DNA of 64,000 nucleotides from Rhizobium sp. BK316. Its GTDB lineage: Bacteria > Pseudomonadota > Alphaproteobacteria > Rhizobiales > Rhizobiaceae. Within the stretch, counting starts at the first letter, position 1. Every line of letters begins with the position of its first letter. The translations under genes were made by a program, and so were the position numbers. The notes under the pieces were generated by a model, which was not told where the DNA came from, made no database searches, and saw only the letters and a program-made list of their open reading frames with translations. The stretch spans positions 797,458 through 861,457 of the forward strand of contig NZ_JACHZR010000004.1 in NCBI RefSeq assembly GCF_014193695.1, written 5' to 3'. Shown one piece after another: positions 1 through 7,702 of the stretch.

Positions 1-180
1 GTGCTCGTCTGCTACCTGATGTCCGGCGAGTACGACTATATCCTGCGGGTCGCCGCACGTGACCTCGAAGATTATGAGCGCATCCATCGCGACTGGCTTT
101 CGGCGCTGCCGCATGTGGTGAAGATCAACTCCAGCTTTGCGCTCCGCGAAATCATCGACAGGCCGAATGTCGGCTTCTGA
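1..180 (+). CDS. Lrp/AsnC-family regulator, C-terminal end (5' truncated)
   Basis: The window opens inside a reading frame that runs to a TGA at 178-180. The 59 visible residues look like the C-terminal effector-binding (RAM/AsnC ligand-binding) domain of an Lrp/AsnC regulator: a 'SGEYDYILRV' beta strand, a helix of 'DLEDYERIHRDWL' type, then 'LPHVVKINSSFALREI'. That strand-helix-strand pattern with an 'SSFALREI' finish is typical of the family. The N-terminal helix-turn-helix lies outside the window, so the target cannot be judged. The neighbouring EamA permease gene starts 70 bases downstream, and Lrp-type regulators often sit beside amino-acid exporters of that kind, but this pairing is inference. 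Confidence 0.8.
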   Translation: MLVCYLMSGEYDYILRVAARDLEDYERIHRDWLSALPHVVKINSSFALREIIDRPNVGF

Positions 181-250
181 GCCCTTGCAAAGCGAGTGAA
201 ACCCTGCCCTAGCTTGGCTCTGCGGGCATCTTCCGCTTCAACGGCAAGAC

Positions 251-1132
251 ATGAAATCCAAGACCCACGGCTATATCTTCCTGCTTCTCGCGCTCACCAT
301 CTTTTCAGCGCAGGACGCAATCTCGAAACATCTTGGTTCAACCTATTCGCCCATCTTCGTGACAATGGTGCGCTATTGGGCTTTCGGTCTGTTCACCGTG
401 ATCCTGGCCGCAAGGATGCGCGGCGGCATCGCTGCCACCGCCTGCACGAAACATCCCTTTCTTCAGTTCTCGCGCGGTGTTCTGCTTGCCACGCAGGTGG
501 TGCTGGCAATCACCTGCTTTGCGCTGATCGGCCTTGCGCATTCGCAGGCGATCTTTGCCGCCACCCCGATCATCGTCGCACTGCTTGCCATTCCGCTTCT
601 CGGCGAGAAGGTCGGCTGGCGCCGCTGGACCGCGATCGGTGTCGGGCTTCTCGGCGTGCTGCTGATCCTGAAGCCGGAAGGCGGATTTTTCGATGTGAAT
701 CTGCTTCTCGCGGTCGTTTCCTGCTTCAACTTCGCGCTTTATGTGATCGCCACGCGTTACGTGAGCCGGCAGGATTCGGCGATGACGAGCTTCTTCTATA
801 CGGGTGTCGTCGGAGCCGCCGTCATGACGCTTGCCGGGCCTTTTTACTGGGCGCCGGTCCATGGATGGGACTGGATGTGGATGCTTGCGGTTTGCCTGAC
901 CGGCACGTCGAGCCATTATTTCCTGATCCGCGCCTATGACGCTCTCGATGCGGCCGCGGTCCAGCCGCTCACCTACATCCAGCTCGTCTACGCCTCCATC
1001 CTCGGGGTGCTGATCTACGGGGAAACGCTGACGCTGAACATGATCGTCGGCTCGCTCATCGTGGTCGCGGCGGGTATCTTCACAGTCTGGCGCGAACATG
1101 TCGTGGCGCGGCGGGCGGCCGTGCGGAATTGA
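251..1132 (+). CDS. EamA/DMT-superfamily inner-membrane transporter
   Basis: 293 residues, almost entirely hydrophobic, with about ten predicted membrane helices arranged as two EamA repeats (roughly residues 5-140 and 150-285). The start has 'YIFLLLALTIFSAQDAISK', and a short cytoplasmic loop with 'LGEKVGWRRW' follows helix 4, a standard position in drug/metabolite transporters. The end of the second repeat ('YGETLTLNMIVGSLIVVAAG') is also typical. The substrate cannot be read from sequence; relatives export amino acids, nucleobases or metabolites. The ATG at 251 is the natural family start. The gene follows an Lrp-type regulator gene by 70 bases on the same strand. Confidence 0.9.
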   Translation: MKSKTHGYIFLLLALTIFSAQDAISKHLGSTYSPIFVTMVRYWAFGLFTVILAARMRGGIAATACTKHPFLQFSRGVLLATQVVLAITCFALIGLAHSQAIFAATPIIVALLAIPLLGEKVGWRRWTAIGVGLLGVLLILKPEGGFFDVNLLLAVVSCFNFALYVIATRYVSRQDSAMTSFFYTGVVGAAVMTLAGPFYWAPVHGWDWMWMLAVCLTGTSSHYFLIRAYDALDAAAVQPLTYIQLVYASILGVLIYGETLTLNMIVGSLIVVAAGIFTVWREHVVARRAAVRN

Positions 1133-1219
1133 GACTTTCGGCGCAATTTTAGACAAGCCTCTAAAGGCATTTCAATCTTCCGCGCCTATGCTTTTCCCGA
1201 ATTCTTCAGGGGGACAAGC

Positions 1220-1549
1220 ATGACACGTAATCTCAAGATCACTGCCCGGAAGGCTGACCGCAAGAACTGCCGCGTCTTCGGCAAGATCCGCTATATGAAC
1301 AGCCAGGTGGATGCCCGCATCCTCGATCTTTCCGCCACGGGAGCAGCGCTCGAGGTCAAGGCGCCGCTCTACGCGGCCTCCGGCAGCAAAGTACGCATCG
1401 AAGCCGAGGATCTCGGCCTGCTCGACGGCGTCATCCGCTGGAAACACAATGGCCGCGTCGGCATCCAGTTCGACGTGAATTCCAATGCGCGTGCGCTCAT
1501 TGCCTCCTATTTCCGCTTCTTCCATCGCGACGTGCCGCGCGTTCGCTAA
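1220..1549 (+). CDS. PilZ-domain protein, candidate cyclic-di-GMP receptor
   Basis: 109 residues, a single PilZ domain. Both c-di-GMP binding motifs are intact: RxxxR as 'RKNCR' near residue 17 and the D/NxSxxG motif as 'DLSATG' near residue 41. The beta-barrel continues through 'GVIRWKHNGRVGIQFD'. There is no other domain, so this is a stand-alone adaptor that probably acts on a partner when it binds the second messenger. A start with a good Shine-Dalgarno (GGGGGACAAGC before ATG) supports 1220. A diguanylate cyclase gene lies 6 kb away in this window, but no link between the two is implied by position. Confidence 0.9.
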   Translation: MTRNLKITARKADRKNCRVFGKIRYMNSQVDARILDLSATGAALEVKAPLYAASGSKVRIEAEDLGLLDGVIRWKHNGRVGIQFDVNSNARALIASYFRFFHRDVPRVR

Positions 1550-1678
1550 GGTTTTTCAAAACGATGCCGCCTTTGCAGCATCGTTGTTGCTCTTCTGTCA
1601 TTTTCGCGATGTACTCCTTCGCCAATCATCCTAAGTTCAGCGAACCGGGTGATGCATGATGTCAAAAGGAGTGTTGCC

Positions 1679-3667
1679 GTGTCTTCCATTTTCGATGTGC
1701 CTACGATGAGCCGCCGTTCCCTGCTCGGCGGTCTCGCCGCCACTTCCGCTCTCGTGCTGCTGCACCCATTCAGCGCCCGCGCTGCCGCAAACCAGGCGCA
1801 TCTGCGGCTGATGGAAACGACCGACATCCATGTCAACGTCCTCCCCTATGACTATTATGCCGACAAGCCGAACGACACGATGGGCCTGTCACGTACGGCA
1901 ACCATCATCGACACAATCCGGGCAGAAGCCGTCAACTCGCTGCTGATCGACAATGGCGATGTGCTGCAGGGCAATCCGATGGGCGACTATATGGCCTATC
2001 AGCACGGCATGAAGGACGGCGATATCCATCCGGTCATCAAGGGGATGAACACGCTCGGCTACACCGTCGGCACGCTCGGTAACCACGAGTTCAACTATGG
2101 CCTGGACTTCATGTTCAAGGTGCTGAACGGCGCGAACTTCCCCTTCGTCTGCGCCAACCTGACCAAGGGCCAGCTCGCCTCCGACCCGAAGCAGGACGAG
2201 TTGTTCTTCAAGCCCTACATTATCGTCGAAAAGCAGATCAAGGATGGCTCCGGCAATGAAAGCCCGGTCAAGATCGGCTTTATCGGCTTCGTGCCGCCGC
2301 AGATCATGCTGTGGGATGTCAAGAATCTCGAAGGCAAGGCGCAGACCCGCGATATCGTCCAGGCGGCCAAGGCCTGGGTGCCGGCCATGAAGGAAGCCGG
2401 CGCCGACATCGTCATCGCCCTTTCCCATTCCGGCATCGACGGTTCCGCCCCGTCCGAAAAGATGGAAAATGCCTCGCTCCACCTCGCTGCCGTCGAGGGC
2501 ATCGATGCGATCTTCACCGGTCACCAGCATCTTGTCTTCCCCGGTCCGAAGAGCTGGGATGGCATAAGCAATGCCGATCCGGTCAAGGGCACGCTGCATG
2601 GCAAGCCCGCCGTCATGGCAGGCTTCTGGGGTTCGCATCTCGGCCTGATCGACCTCCTGCTGGAAAAAGACGGCAACAGCTGGAAGATCGTCGACTTCAC
2701 CTCCGAGGCGCGGCCGATCTACCATCGCGACGACAAGAAGAAAGTCGTTGCCGATGTTGCCGACAAGAAGGAAGTCGTCGAGGCAGCCAAGGCAGAGCAT
2801 GAGGCAACGCTTGCCTATGTCCGCACGCCTGTCGGCAAGACCTCCGCGCCGCTTTATTCCTACTTTGCGCTCGTCGCCGACGATCCGTCGGTACAGATCG
2901 TTTCACAGGCGCAGACCTGGTATATCAAGCAGATGCTGGCGGATACGCAGTTCAAGGATCTGCCCGTTCTCTCCGCGGCAGCCCCCTTCAAGGCCGGCGG
3001 TCGCGGCGGTGCGGACTACTATACGGATGTTCCAGCCGGCGATATCGCCATCAAGAACGTCGCCGACCTCTATCTCTATCCGAATACGGTTCAGGCCGTC
3101 GCCATCACCGGCGCGCAGGTGAAGGAGTGGCTGGAGATGTCCGCCGGCATGTTCAACCATATCGAACCCGGCGCGAAGGACGCGGTCCTCCTCAACAAGG
3201 ACTTTCCGTCCTACAATTTCGACATCATCGACGGTGTGAACTATCAGATCGACCTGTCGCAGCCGCCGAAATATGATTCGTCGGGCAAGGCCATCAATCC
3301 GGACGCCAATCGAATCCAGAACTTGGCCTTCGAGGGCAAGCCGATCGATCCGGCGCAGAAATTTGTGGTCGTCTCCAACAACTACCGTGCAGGCGGCGGC
3401 GGCAACTTCCCGGACATCGCCTCCGATAAGGTGATCTTCCAGGCGCCGGATACCAACCGCGACGTCATCGTCCGCTATGTCCATGATCAGGGCACGATCA
3501 ACCCGTCCGCCGACGGCAACTGGACCTTCAAGCCGCTGCCCGGCACGACCGTCGTGTTCGAAAGCGGCCCGAAGGCCAAGCAGTACCTTGCCGACGTCAA
3601 GAGCGTGAAGATCGAGGATGCCGGCGAAGGCGCCGAGGGCTTCACAAAATTCAGACTGATTCTCTAA
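1679..3667 (+). CDS. cpdB: 2',3'-cyclic-nucleotide 2'-phosphodiesterase/3'-nucleotidase, Tat-exported
   Basis: About 662 residues. The N-terminus carries a twin-arginine signal ('MSRRSLLGGLAATSALVLL') ending near 'ARA', so the enzyme is periplasmic. The metallophosphatase domain follows, with metal-binding motifs 'TTDIHVN', 'NGDVLQGNP', 'GNHEFNYG' and 'TGHQH'. The C-terminal 5'-nucleotidase domain contains 'FKAGGRGGADYYTD' and 'NNYRAGGGGNFP'. Family function: stepwise hydrolysis of 2',3'-cyclic nucleotides to nucleosides for phosphate or purine scavenging. I prefer the GTG at 1679, which lies 7 bases after AAAGGAG, over the in-frame ATGs at 1649/1652, which have no clear ribosome site. Length matches the family (about 650). 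Confidence 0.9.
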   Translation: MSSIFDVPTMSRRSLLGGLAATSALVLLHPFSARAAANQAHLRLMETTDIHVNVLPYDYYADKPNDTMGLSRTATIIDTIRAEAVNSLLIDNGDVLQGNPMGDYMAYQHGMKDGDIHPVIKGMNTLGYTVGTLGNHEFNYGLDFMFKVLNGANFPFVCANLTKGQLASDPKQDELFFKPYIIVEKQIKDGSGNESPVKIGFIGFVPPQIMLWDVKNLEGKAQTRDIVQAAKAWVPAMKEAGADIVIALSHSGIDGSAPSEKMENASLHLAAVEGIDAIFTGHQHLVFPGPKSWDGISNADPVKGTLHGKPAVMAGFWGSHLGLIDLLLEKDGNSWKIVDFTSEARPIYHRDDKKKVVADVADKKEVVEAAKAEHEATLAYVRTPVGKTSAPLYSYFALVADDPSVQIVSQAQTWYIKQMLADTQFKDLPVLSAAAPFKAGGRGGADYYTDVPAGDIAIKNVADLYLYPNTVQAVAITGAQVKEWLEMSAGMFNHIEPGAKDAVLLNKDFPSYNFDIIDGVNYQIDLSQPPKYDSSGKAINPDANRIQNLAFEGKPIDPAQKFVVVSNNYRAGGGGNFPDIASDKVIFQAPDTNRDVIVRYVHDQGTINPSADGNWTFKPLPGTTVVFESGPKAKQYLADVKSVKIEDAGEGAEGFTKFRLIL

Positions 3668-3675
3668 AGCCGCAG

Positions 3676-3704
3676 GGGCGCGGTTTCTTCAACCGCGCCC
3701 TTTT
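3676..3704 (+). terminator. Intrinsic terminator after cpdB
   Basis: A 10-bp perfect stem, GGGCGCGGTT / AACCGCGCCC, with a TCTTC loop is followed by TTTT. It lies 8 bases after the cpdB stop and just before the stop of the convergent DUF2087 gene, so it may serve both strands. Confidence 0.85.
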
Positions 3705-3707
3705 CGC

Positions 3708-4265
3708 TCAAGCAGTTTCCGCCTCAGCTTCGATGCGACGAACAAGCAAGCCGAGTTCGGCCGGCGGCTTCTTTTCGATCCTGCGATATTGCCTGCCATC
3801 CCGGGTGCGGTGGACAAGCCCGAAATCGAAAAGCTCGCGGCGCAGCAGTGCGGCATCGCCGAAGAGGTGCAGGCGGCTCAGCAAATCGCTGATTTCGCGT
3901 TCCGTCAGTTCCGTATCCGCCGGTATTTTCGACCACAGGAACCACAAGCAAAGTTCCTGCAGCCCCCTCCTGCCCGGCCAGCGGATCAATTGCCCGTTGC
4001 CATCGAAATGGCGCGATGCCTTCAGCACGCGGTCTTCATTCGGCAAAGGCTCGGGATCCAGCTTCAGGCTCCAGTCCTTCAGGACCGCAGCGGACTGCGC
4101 CACGCTGCGGAAATGCTGGTAGTTGCGATAACCCGCCGCGCGGGTCAGCAGGTTGAGCATCTCGACATGGCTCGGATTGTCAGCGAGCGCTTCGATCTGC
4201 TTGCGGAGAGATTTGGCGAAAGCCGAAAGATCGGCGATTTCCATTGGAAAGATAGATCTGGTCAC
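3708..4265 (-). CDS. DUF2087-domain protein, probable cytoplasmic regulator
   Basis: 185 residues. The C-terminal half (about 95-175) matches the DUF2087 pattern: 'GRRGLQELCLWFLWSKIP', 'YTEREI'-like 'ELTEREISDLL', 'HLFGDAALLRRELFDFGLVHRTRDGRQYRR'. This domain usually resembles a winged helix and often ends MarR/ArsR-like or RNA-polymerase-associated proteins. The N-terminal half ('LLTRAAGYRNYQHFRS') resembles the glyoxalase-superfamily-associated helical segment seen in other rhizobial proteins of this type. A GTG start at 4265 lies 8 bases after GAGG; an ATG at 4244 is the alternative. The gene is convergent with cpdB and its role is unknown. Confidence 0.75.
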   Translation of the reverse strand: MTRSIFPMEIADLSAFAKSLRKQIEALADNPSHVEMLNLLTRAAGYRNYQHFRSVAQSAAVLKDWSLKLDPEPLPNEDRVLKASRHFDGNGQLIRWPGRRGLQELCLWFLWSKIPADTELTEREISDLLSRLHLFGDAALLRRELFDFGLVHRTRDGRQYRRIEKKPPAELGLLVRRIEAEAETA

Positions 4266-4453
4266 GTCTTATCCTCAACGCGCCGTTCCCTGAAAAAGGT
4301 GTCGGTGGTCGCCGGCTTTCGACTTCGGCACAGGACAAGTGCTGATCATCTCTCTGGAGCAGGTTTAGCTTCCCTTGCGGGACGGCGACGCCTCGGTGAA
4401 CTGCAGACCGTAACGCCGTTATAGCAAAGGCCGGAAACCCGTCAACCGTGCAG

Positions 4454-5422
4454 CTATTCGGCAGCTTCGGGAATGGCATGCAGCCCGTCAATGCCCAGTA
4501 TGTTGATCATTTCGCCATGGCTCGGGCACATGGAGAGCCGCCCGCGAAAGGCCTCGACCAGCCATTGCCCGGCGGGGCCTGGCGGATTTGCGGCCCTGCG
4601 CATGGCATAGATCGGATATTCGCCCTGCTCGTAAGCCTCCAGCTTGATGGCGACCAGATTGCCCTTCATGATGTCCTCTCCGACGACCGAAACCGGAAGG
4701 CCACCCCAGCCGAGACCACCCCTGATGAGCTGGTGCTTGGTCGCAATGTCGCTGACACGCCATGTCCTGTAAGACAGGACGTTGAAGTCCCGCCCCTTGG
4801 TCAGGCCGGAGGCATCGGAAACCACAAGCTGGATCTCTTCGCGCACATCAGCCAGCGTCAGCGGGCGGCCAATGCTCGCCAGCGGATGATCGGGTGCGAC
4901 CACGGGAACCATGAACGAGTAGCCGATCTTTTCGGCCACAAGCGAATCGTCCTGCCTCACAAGCGCTCCGCCAATCCCAATATCGGCCTTGTCGTTCATC
5001 ACCATGTCCATGACCATGCCGAGCTCGCCGACATTGAGGTTGAGGGCTACACCCGGGAATTTTTCGCGGAACTCGCGCAGCACCATCATAGCGGCATCGG
5101 CAGGCACCATGACACTGATTGCCAGAGAAAGCTCCGCCTCCAACCCCTGCTTGATGCTTTTCACGCGGGCGCGCATGACTTCGAGGTCGGCCATCAGCCG
5201 GCGGGCATCCTCCAGCATCGCCTTGCCGGCATCCGTCAGTTTCGGTTGGCGGGCGCCGGAACGCTCGAAGAGCGGCACTTCGAGCTGGGCTTCCAGATTG
5301 GCGATCGTATAGCTGACCACCGACTGCGCGCGGTTCAGCACGCGCGAGGCGGCCGAAAAGCTGCCGGTTTCGGCGACCGTCAGGAAAACCTGCAATTGAT
5401 CCAGTGTCGGGTTGGGAAGCAT
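4454..5422 (-). CDS. LysR-family transcriptional regulator, divergent from azoreductase
   Basis: 322 residues. The N-terminal winged helix-turn-helix covers about residues 4-63 ('TLDQLQVFLTVAETGSFSAA', then 'QSVVSYTIANLEAQLEVPLF'), followed by a LysR substrate-binding domain ('AELSLAISVMVPADAAMMVLREF' and 'GLGWGGLPVSVV'). The ATG at 5422 fits the family start; the frame stays open 25 codons upstream without a better start. It is divergent from the azoreductase gene with 141 bases between them, which is the classical arrangement for a LysR activator and its target. A candidate operator lies in that gap. The effector is unknown, though electrophiles or quinones would suit the neighbour. Confidence 0.9.
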   Translation of the reverse strand: MLPNPTLDQLQVFLTVAETGSFSAASRVLNRAQSVVSYTIANLEAQLEVPLFERSGARQPKLTDAGKAMLEDARRLMADLEVMRARVKSIKQGLEAELSLAISVMVPADAAMMVLREFREKFPGVALNLNVGELGMVMDMVMNDKADIGIGGALVRQDDSLVAEKIGYSFMVPVVAPDHPLASIGRPLTLADVREEIQLVVSDASGLTKGRDFNVLSYRTWRVSDIATKHQLIRGGLGWGGLPVSVVGEDIMKGNLVAIKLEAYEQGEYPIYAMRRAANPPGPAGQWLVEAFRGRLSMCPSHGEMINILGIDGLHAIPEAAE

Positions 5423-5439
5423 CTTCCATCCAATCCATC

Positions 5440-5461
5440 GATAATTTTGATCGACATTATC
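5440..5461. promoter_or_regulatory. Candidate LysR operator between lysR and azoR
   Basis: Inverted repeat GATAAT-N10-ATTATC lies 18 bases upstream of the LysR start and about 100 bases upstream of azoR. LysR proteins bind interrupted palindromes with a T-N11-A core; this one contains that spacing. It is the only clear dyad in the gap. Confidence 0.5.
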
Positions 5462-5563
5462 CCAGTTTTTTCGATAGCGGGCCAGCCTTATTTTCACACT
5501 CGAACACAGCGGTTTGCCGTTTCCAACCGGCAGCTGAAATCCAATTCGAGAGGAAATTCAACT

Positions 5564-6178
5564 ATGTCTTCCATTCTTCTTCTGACGTCCAGCCCGCGTT
5601 CGGAATCACTTTCCACGTCGATCGCTGCCGAGCTCGCCGACAAGCTCAAGAGCCAGAACCCGGGTAGCGTCGTCGTTCGTCGCGACCTCGCCGCAAATCC
5701 GCTGCCGCATATTGATGACCTGTTCACTGCTGCCATCCGCAAGCCGCCGGAAGCCCGTACGGCTGAGGAAGCTGCAGCCGTGAAGACTTCTGATGAGCTG
5801 GTCAACGAGCTTCTCGCCGCCGACAGCATCGTCATCGGCACCGGCCTCATCAACTTCAACATCTATTCGTCGCTGAAAACCTGGATCGACAACGTTGCCC
5901 GCGCAGGCCTTACGTTCAAGTACACCGAAAGCGGCCCGGTCGGCCTCGCGACCGGCAAGAAGGTCTATGTCGTTCTCGCCTCCGGCGGCGTCTACTCCCA
6001 GGGTCCGGCCGCCGGCATGAACCACGCCGTTCCGTACCTAAAGTCGGTTCTCGGTTTCCTTGGCATCACCGATATCGAAACCATCTATGTCGAAGGTCTC
6101 GCCTTCGGCCCGGAAGCAGCGGAGAAGGCCATCGGCGCTGCCAAGTCGCGCGTCGAAGAGCTCGCGCTTGCTGCTTAA
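5564..6178 (+). CDS. azoR: FMN-dependent NADH-azoreductase
   Basis: 204 residues, the family's normal length (about 200). The flavodoxin-like fold starts with 'ILLLTSSPRSESLSTSIA', the phosphate-binding loop for FMN, and includes 'NFNIYSSLKTWIDNVARAGLTFKY', a signature of AzoR/AcpD enzymes, and 'LASGGVYSQGPAAGMNH'. The enzyme reduces quinones and azo compounds by two electrons with NADH in the cytosol. ATG at 5564 follows AGAGGAAATTCAACT. Divergent LysR gene upstream suggests induction by quinone or thiol stress, in line with known azoR regulation in other bacteria; this is inference. Confidence 0.93.
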   Translation: MSSILLLTSSPRSESLSTSIAAELADKLKSQNPGSVVVRRDLAANPLPHIDDLFTAAIRKPPEARTAEEAAAVKTSDELVNELLAADSIVIGTGLINFNIYSSLKTWIDNVARAGLTFKYTESGPVGLATGKKVYVVLASGGVYSQGPAAGMNHAVPYLKSVLGFLGITDIETIYVEGLAFGPEAAEKAIGAAKSRVEELALAA

Positions 6179-6206
6179 TCCGTGAACTAAGAAGTACCAC
6201 TCGACG

Positions 6207-6230
6207 GGGCCGGCGCGATGCCGGCCCTTT
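6207..6230. terminator. Bidirectional terminator between azoR and tetR
   Basis: An 8-bp stem, GGGCCGGC / GCCGGCCC, with a GCGAT loop is followed on the plus strand by TTTCATTTT. It sits between the convergent azoR and TetR-type genes and touches the TetR stop codon. Confidence 0.75.
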
Positions 6231-6808
6231 CATTTTCCCGCGAAGTCATCGGTGAAGGAGCGGACCGTTTCCAGGATTTCGTCGGAGAGCTCTTCGTCGT
6301 CGACAATGCGTGCGAGGCCGACGGCGCCCGTCATCAGGCTGGAGAGGATAATCGCCTTTCGACGTGCCTGCGCCTCATCGGCCGCTGCCACACGTCCGGC
6401 CATATTTCCCAGATTCGCCTTCAACTGATCGGTCGCAAGCGAACGGCATTTCTCGCCGCTACGGGCAAGGTCGGCCGTCAGAGCAGCAAAGGGGCAGCCG
6501 CCGCTCACGTCCTCGCGATGATGCGGGCTCAGATAATTGGCGGAATATTCCGCCATCGGGATATCTGCGGGTGCCCTGCCCTCCGAACGCACCTTCGCTT
6601 CCCAGGAGCCGAAAGCCAGTTTCATGGCTTCGGCCACCATCTCGTCGCGCGAGGCAAAATGCTTGTAGAAGCCGCCAACAGTCAGCCCCGCCTCCTTCAT
6701 TAGATCGGCCACGCCGAGCCCTTCCAGTCCTTTCTCTCGCAGACGCTTGGAAGCGATCTCGACGATCCTGTCGTGCGTCTTCTGCTTTTCCAATTGCGAA
6801 TGACCCAT
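6230..6808 (-). CDS. TetR-family repressor, divergent from an SDR gene
   Basis: 192 residues. The N-terminal helix-turn-helix spans about residues 10-55: 'THDRIVEIASKRLREKG', then 'GLTVGGFYKHFASRDEMV', the TetR recognition helix. The rest is a helical ligand-binding domain with 'GCPFAALTADLARSGE', typical of the NemR/YcdC-like group that senses electrophiles through cysteine. The ATG at 6808 fits the family. It is divergently arranged with the SDR gene at 6915, and a short perfect dyad lies between the two, so it most likely represses that gene and itself. Confidence 0.9.
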   Translation of the reverse strand: MGHSQLEKQKTHDRIVEIASKRLREKGLEGLGVADLMKEAGLTVGGFYKHFASRDEMVAEAMKLAFGSWEAKVRSEGRAPADIPMAEYSANYLSPHHREDVSGGCPFAALTADLARSGEKCRSLATDQLKANLGNMAGRVAAADEAQARRKAIILSSLMTGAVGLARIVDDEELSDEILETVRSFTDDFAGK

Positions 6809-6842
6809 CGAAAATCTCCCGATATGCGGACTTGACTTATGT

Positions 6843-6860
6843 GGATTATAATCATAATCC
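6843..6860. promoter_or_regulatory. Candidate TetR operator
   Basis: Perfect 7-bp arms GGATTAT-AATC-ATAATCC sit midway between the divergent TetR and SDR genes. A further half-site ATAATCC lies at 6876-6882. The symmetry and position between the two start codons make this the probable repressor site; it is inference without binding data. Confidence 0.65.
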
Positions 6861-6914
6861 TTGTAGATATCGATCATAATCCAGATCGAGCCATTTTCCA
6901 ATAGGAGCCATTCC

Positions 6915-7691
6915 ATGCGTCTCAAGAACAAGATCGCGCTCATTACCGGCGGCAACAGCGGTATCGGGCTTGCCACTGCCAAGGTTTTCGTTGCCGAAGG
7001 CGCGAAGGTCATCATCACCGGCCGCAACCCCGAAACGCTGGCAGCGGCCAAGAAAGCACTTGGCGGCGACGTGCTGACGCTGAAGATCGATCTCACAGAC
7101 GTTGCGGCGGCGGAGAAGGTCTTCGCCGAGGCAGCTTCTGCCGTCGGCAAGTTCGATGTCGTCTTTGCCAATGCCGGCATCGGCGGCGCAACGCCGCTCG
7201 GCCAGACCTCGCTGGAACAGTTCGAAAAGATCATCAGCACCAACCTGACCTCGGTTTTCTTCACGGTTCAGTCGGCACTTCCGCATCTGAATGATGGCGC
7301 TTCTGTCATCCTCAACGGCTCGGTCCATGCCGTTCTTGGCGCGCCCGGCTGGTCGGCCTATGCCGCCACCAAGGGTGCCGTGCGCTCCATGACGCGCAAC
7401 CTTGCCTCCGAGCTTGCGCCCCGCGGTATCCGCGTCAATCAGGTAACGCCGGGCGGCACGCGCACACCGATCTGGTCGCCCTATGCGCAGACCGAAGATG
7501 CGATGTCGGCACTCGAAGAAAAGCTCGGGAACATGAGCGCGCTTGGCCGCATGAGCGAAGCAGATGAGATCGCAAAGGCCGCGCTCTATCTCGCCTCCAG
7601 CGATTCCAGCAATGTCACCGGGATCGAAATTACCGTCGACGGCGGTATGACGAGCGCTCCCTCCGGCGCCAAGCTTTTCCGCGCCGCCTGA
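6915..7691 (+). CDS. Short-chain dehydrogenase/reductase, classical type
   Basis: 258 residues with the full classical SDR set: the cofactor loop 'TGGNSGIG' at about 12-19, 'NAG' at about 87, the catalytic Ser in 'LNGSVHA', Tyr and Lys in 'YAATK', and the 'PGGTRTP' segment. The residues after strand 2 ('GRNPETL', an arginine where NADP-enzymes have one) suggest NADPH preference. Substrate unknown; 3-oxoacyl-type carbonyls or xenobiotic ketones are usual for TetR-linked members. ATG at 6915 follows ATAGGAGCC. The 3' end is only 11 bases from the stop of the convergent diguanylate cyclase gene. Confidence 0.9.
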   Translation: MRLKNKIALITGGNSGIGLATAKVFVAEGAKVIITGRNPETLAAAKKALGGDVLTLKIDLTDVAAAEKVFAEAASAVGKFDVVFANAGIGGATPLGQTSLEQFEKIISTNLTSVFFTVQSALPHLNDGASVILNGSVHAVLGAPGWSAYAATKGAVRSMTRNLASELAPRGIRVNQVTPGGTRTPIWSPYAQTEDAMSALEEKLGNMSALGRMSEADEIAKAALYLASSDSSNVTGIEITVDGGMTSAPSGAKLFRAA

Positions 7692-7702
7692 GCGGGCGGA
7701 AG

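Noticed and set aside
4448..5563. Long in-frame extension upstream of azoR
   Set aside because: It runs antisense through the LysR gene; azoR has a good ribosome site and family start at 5564.
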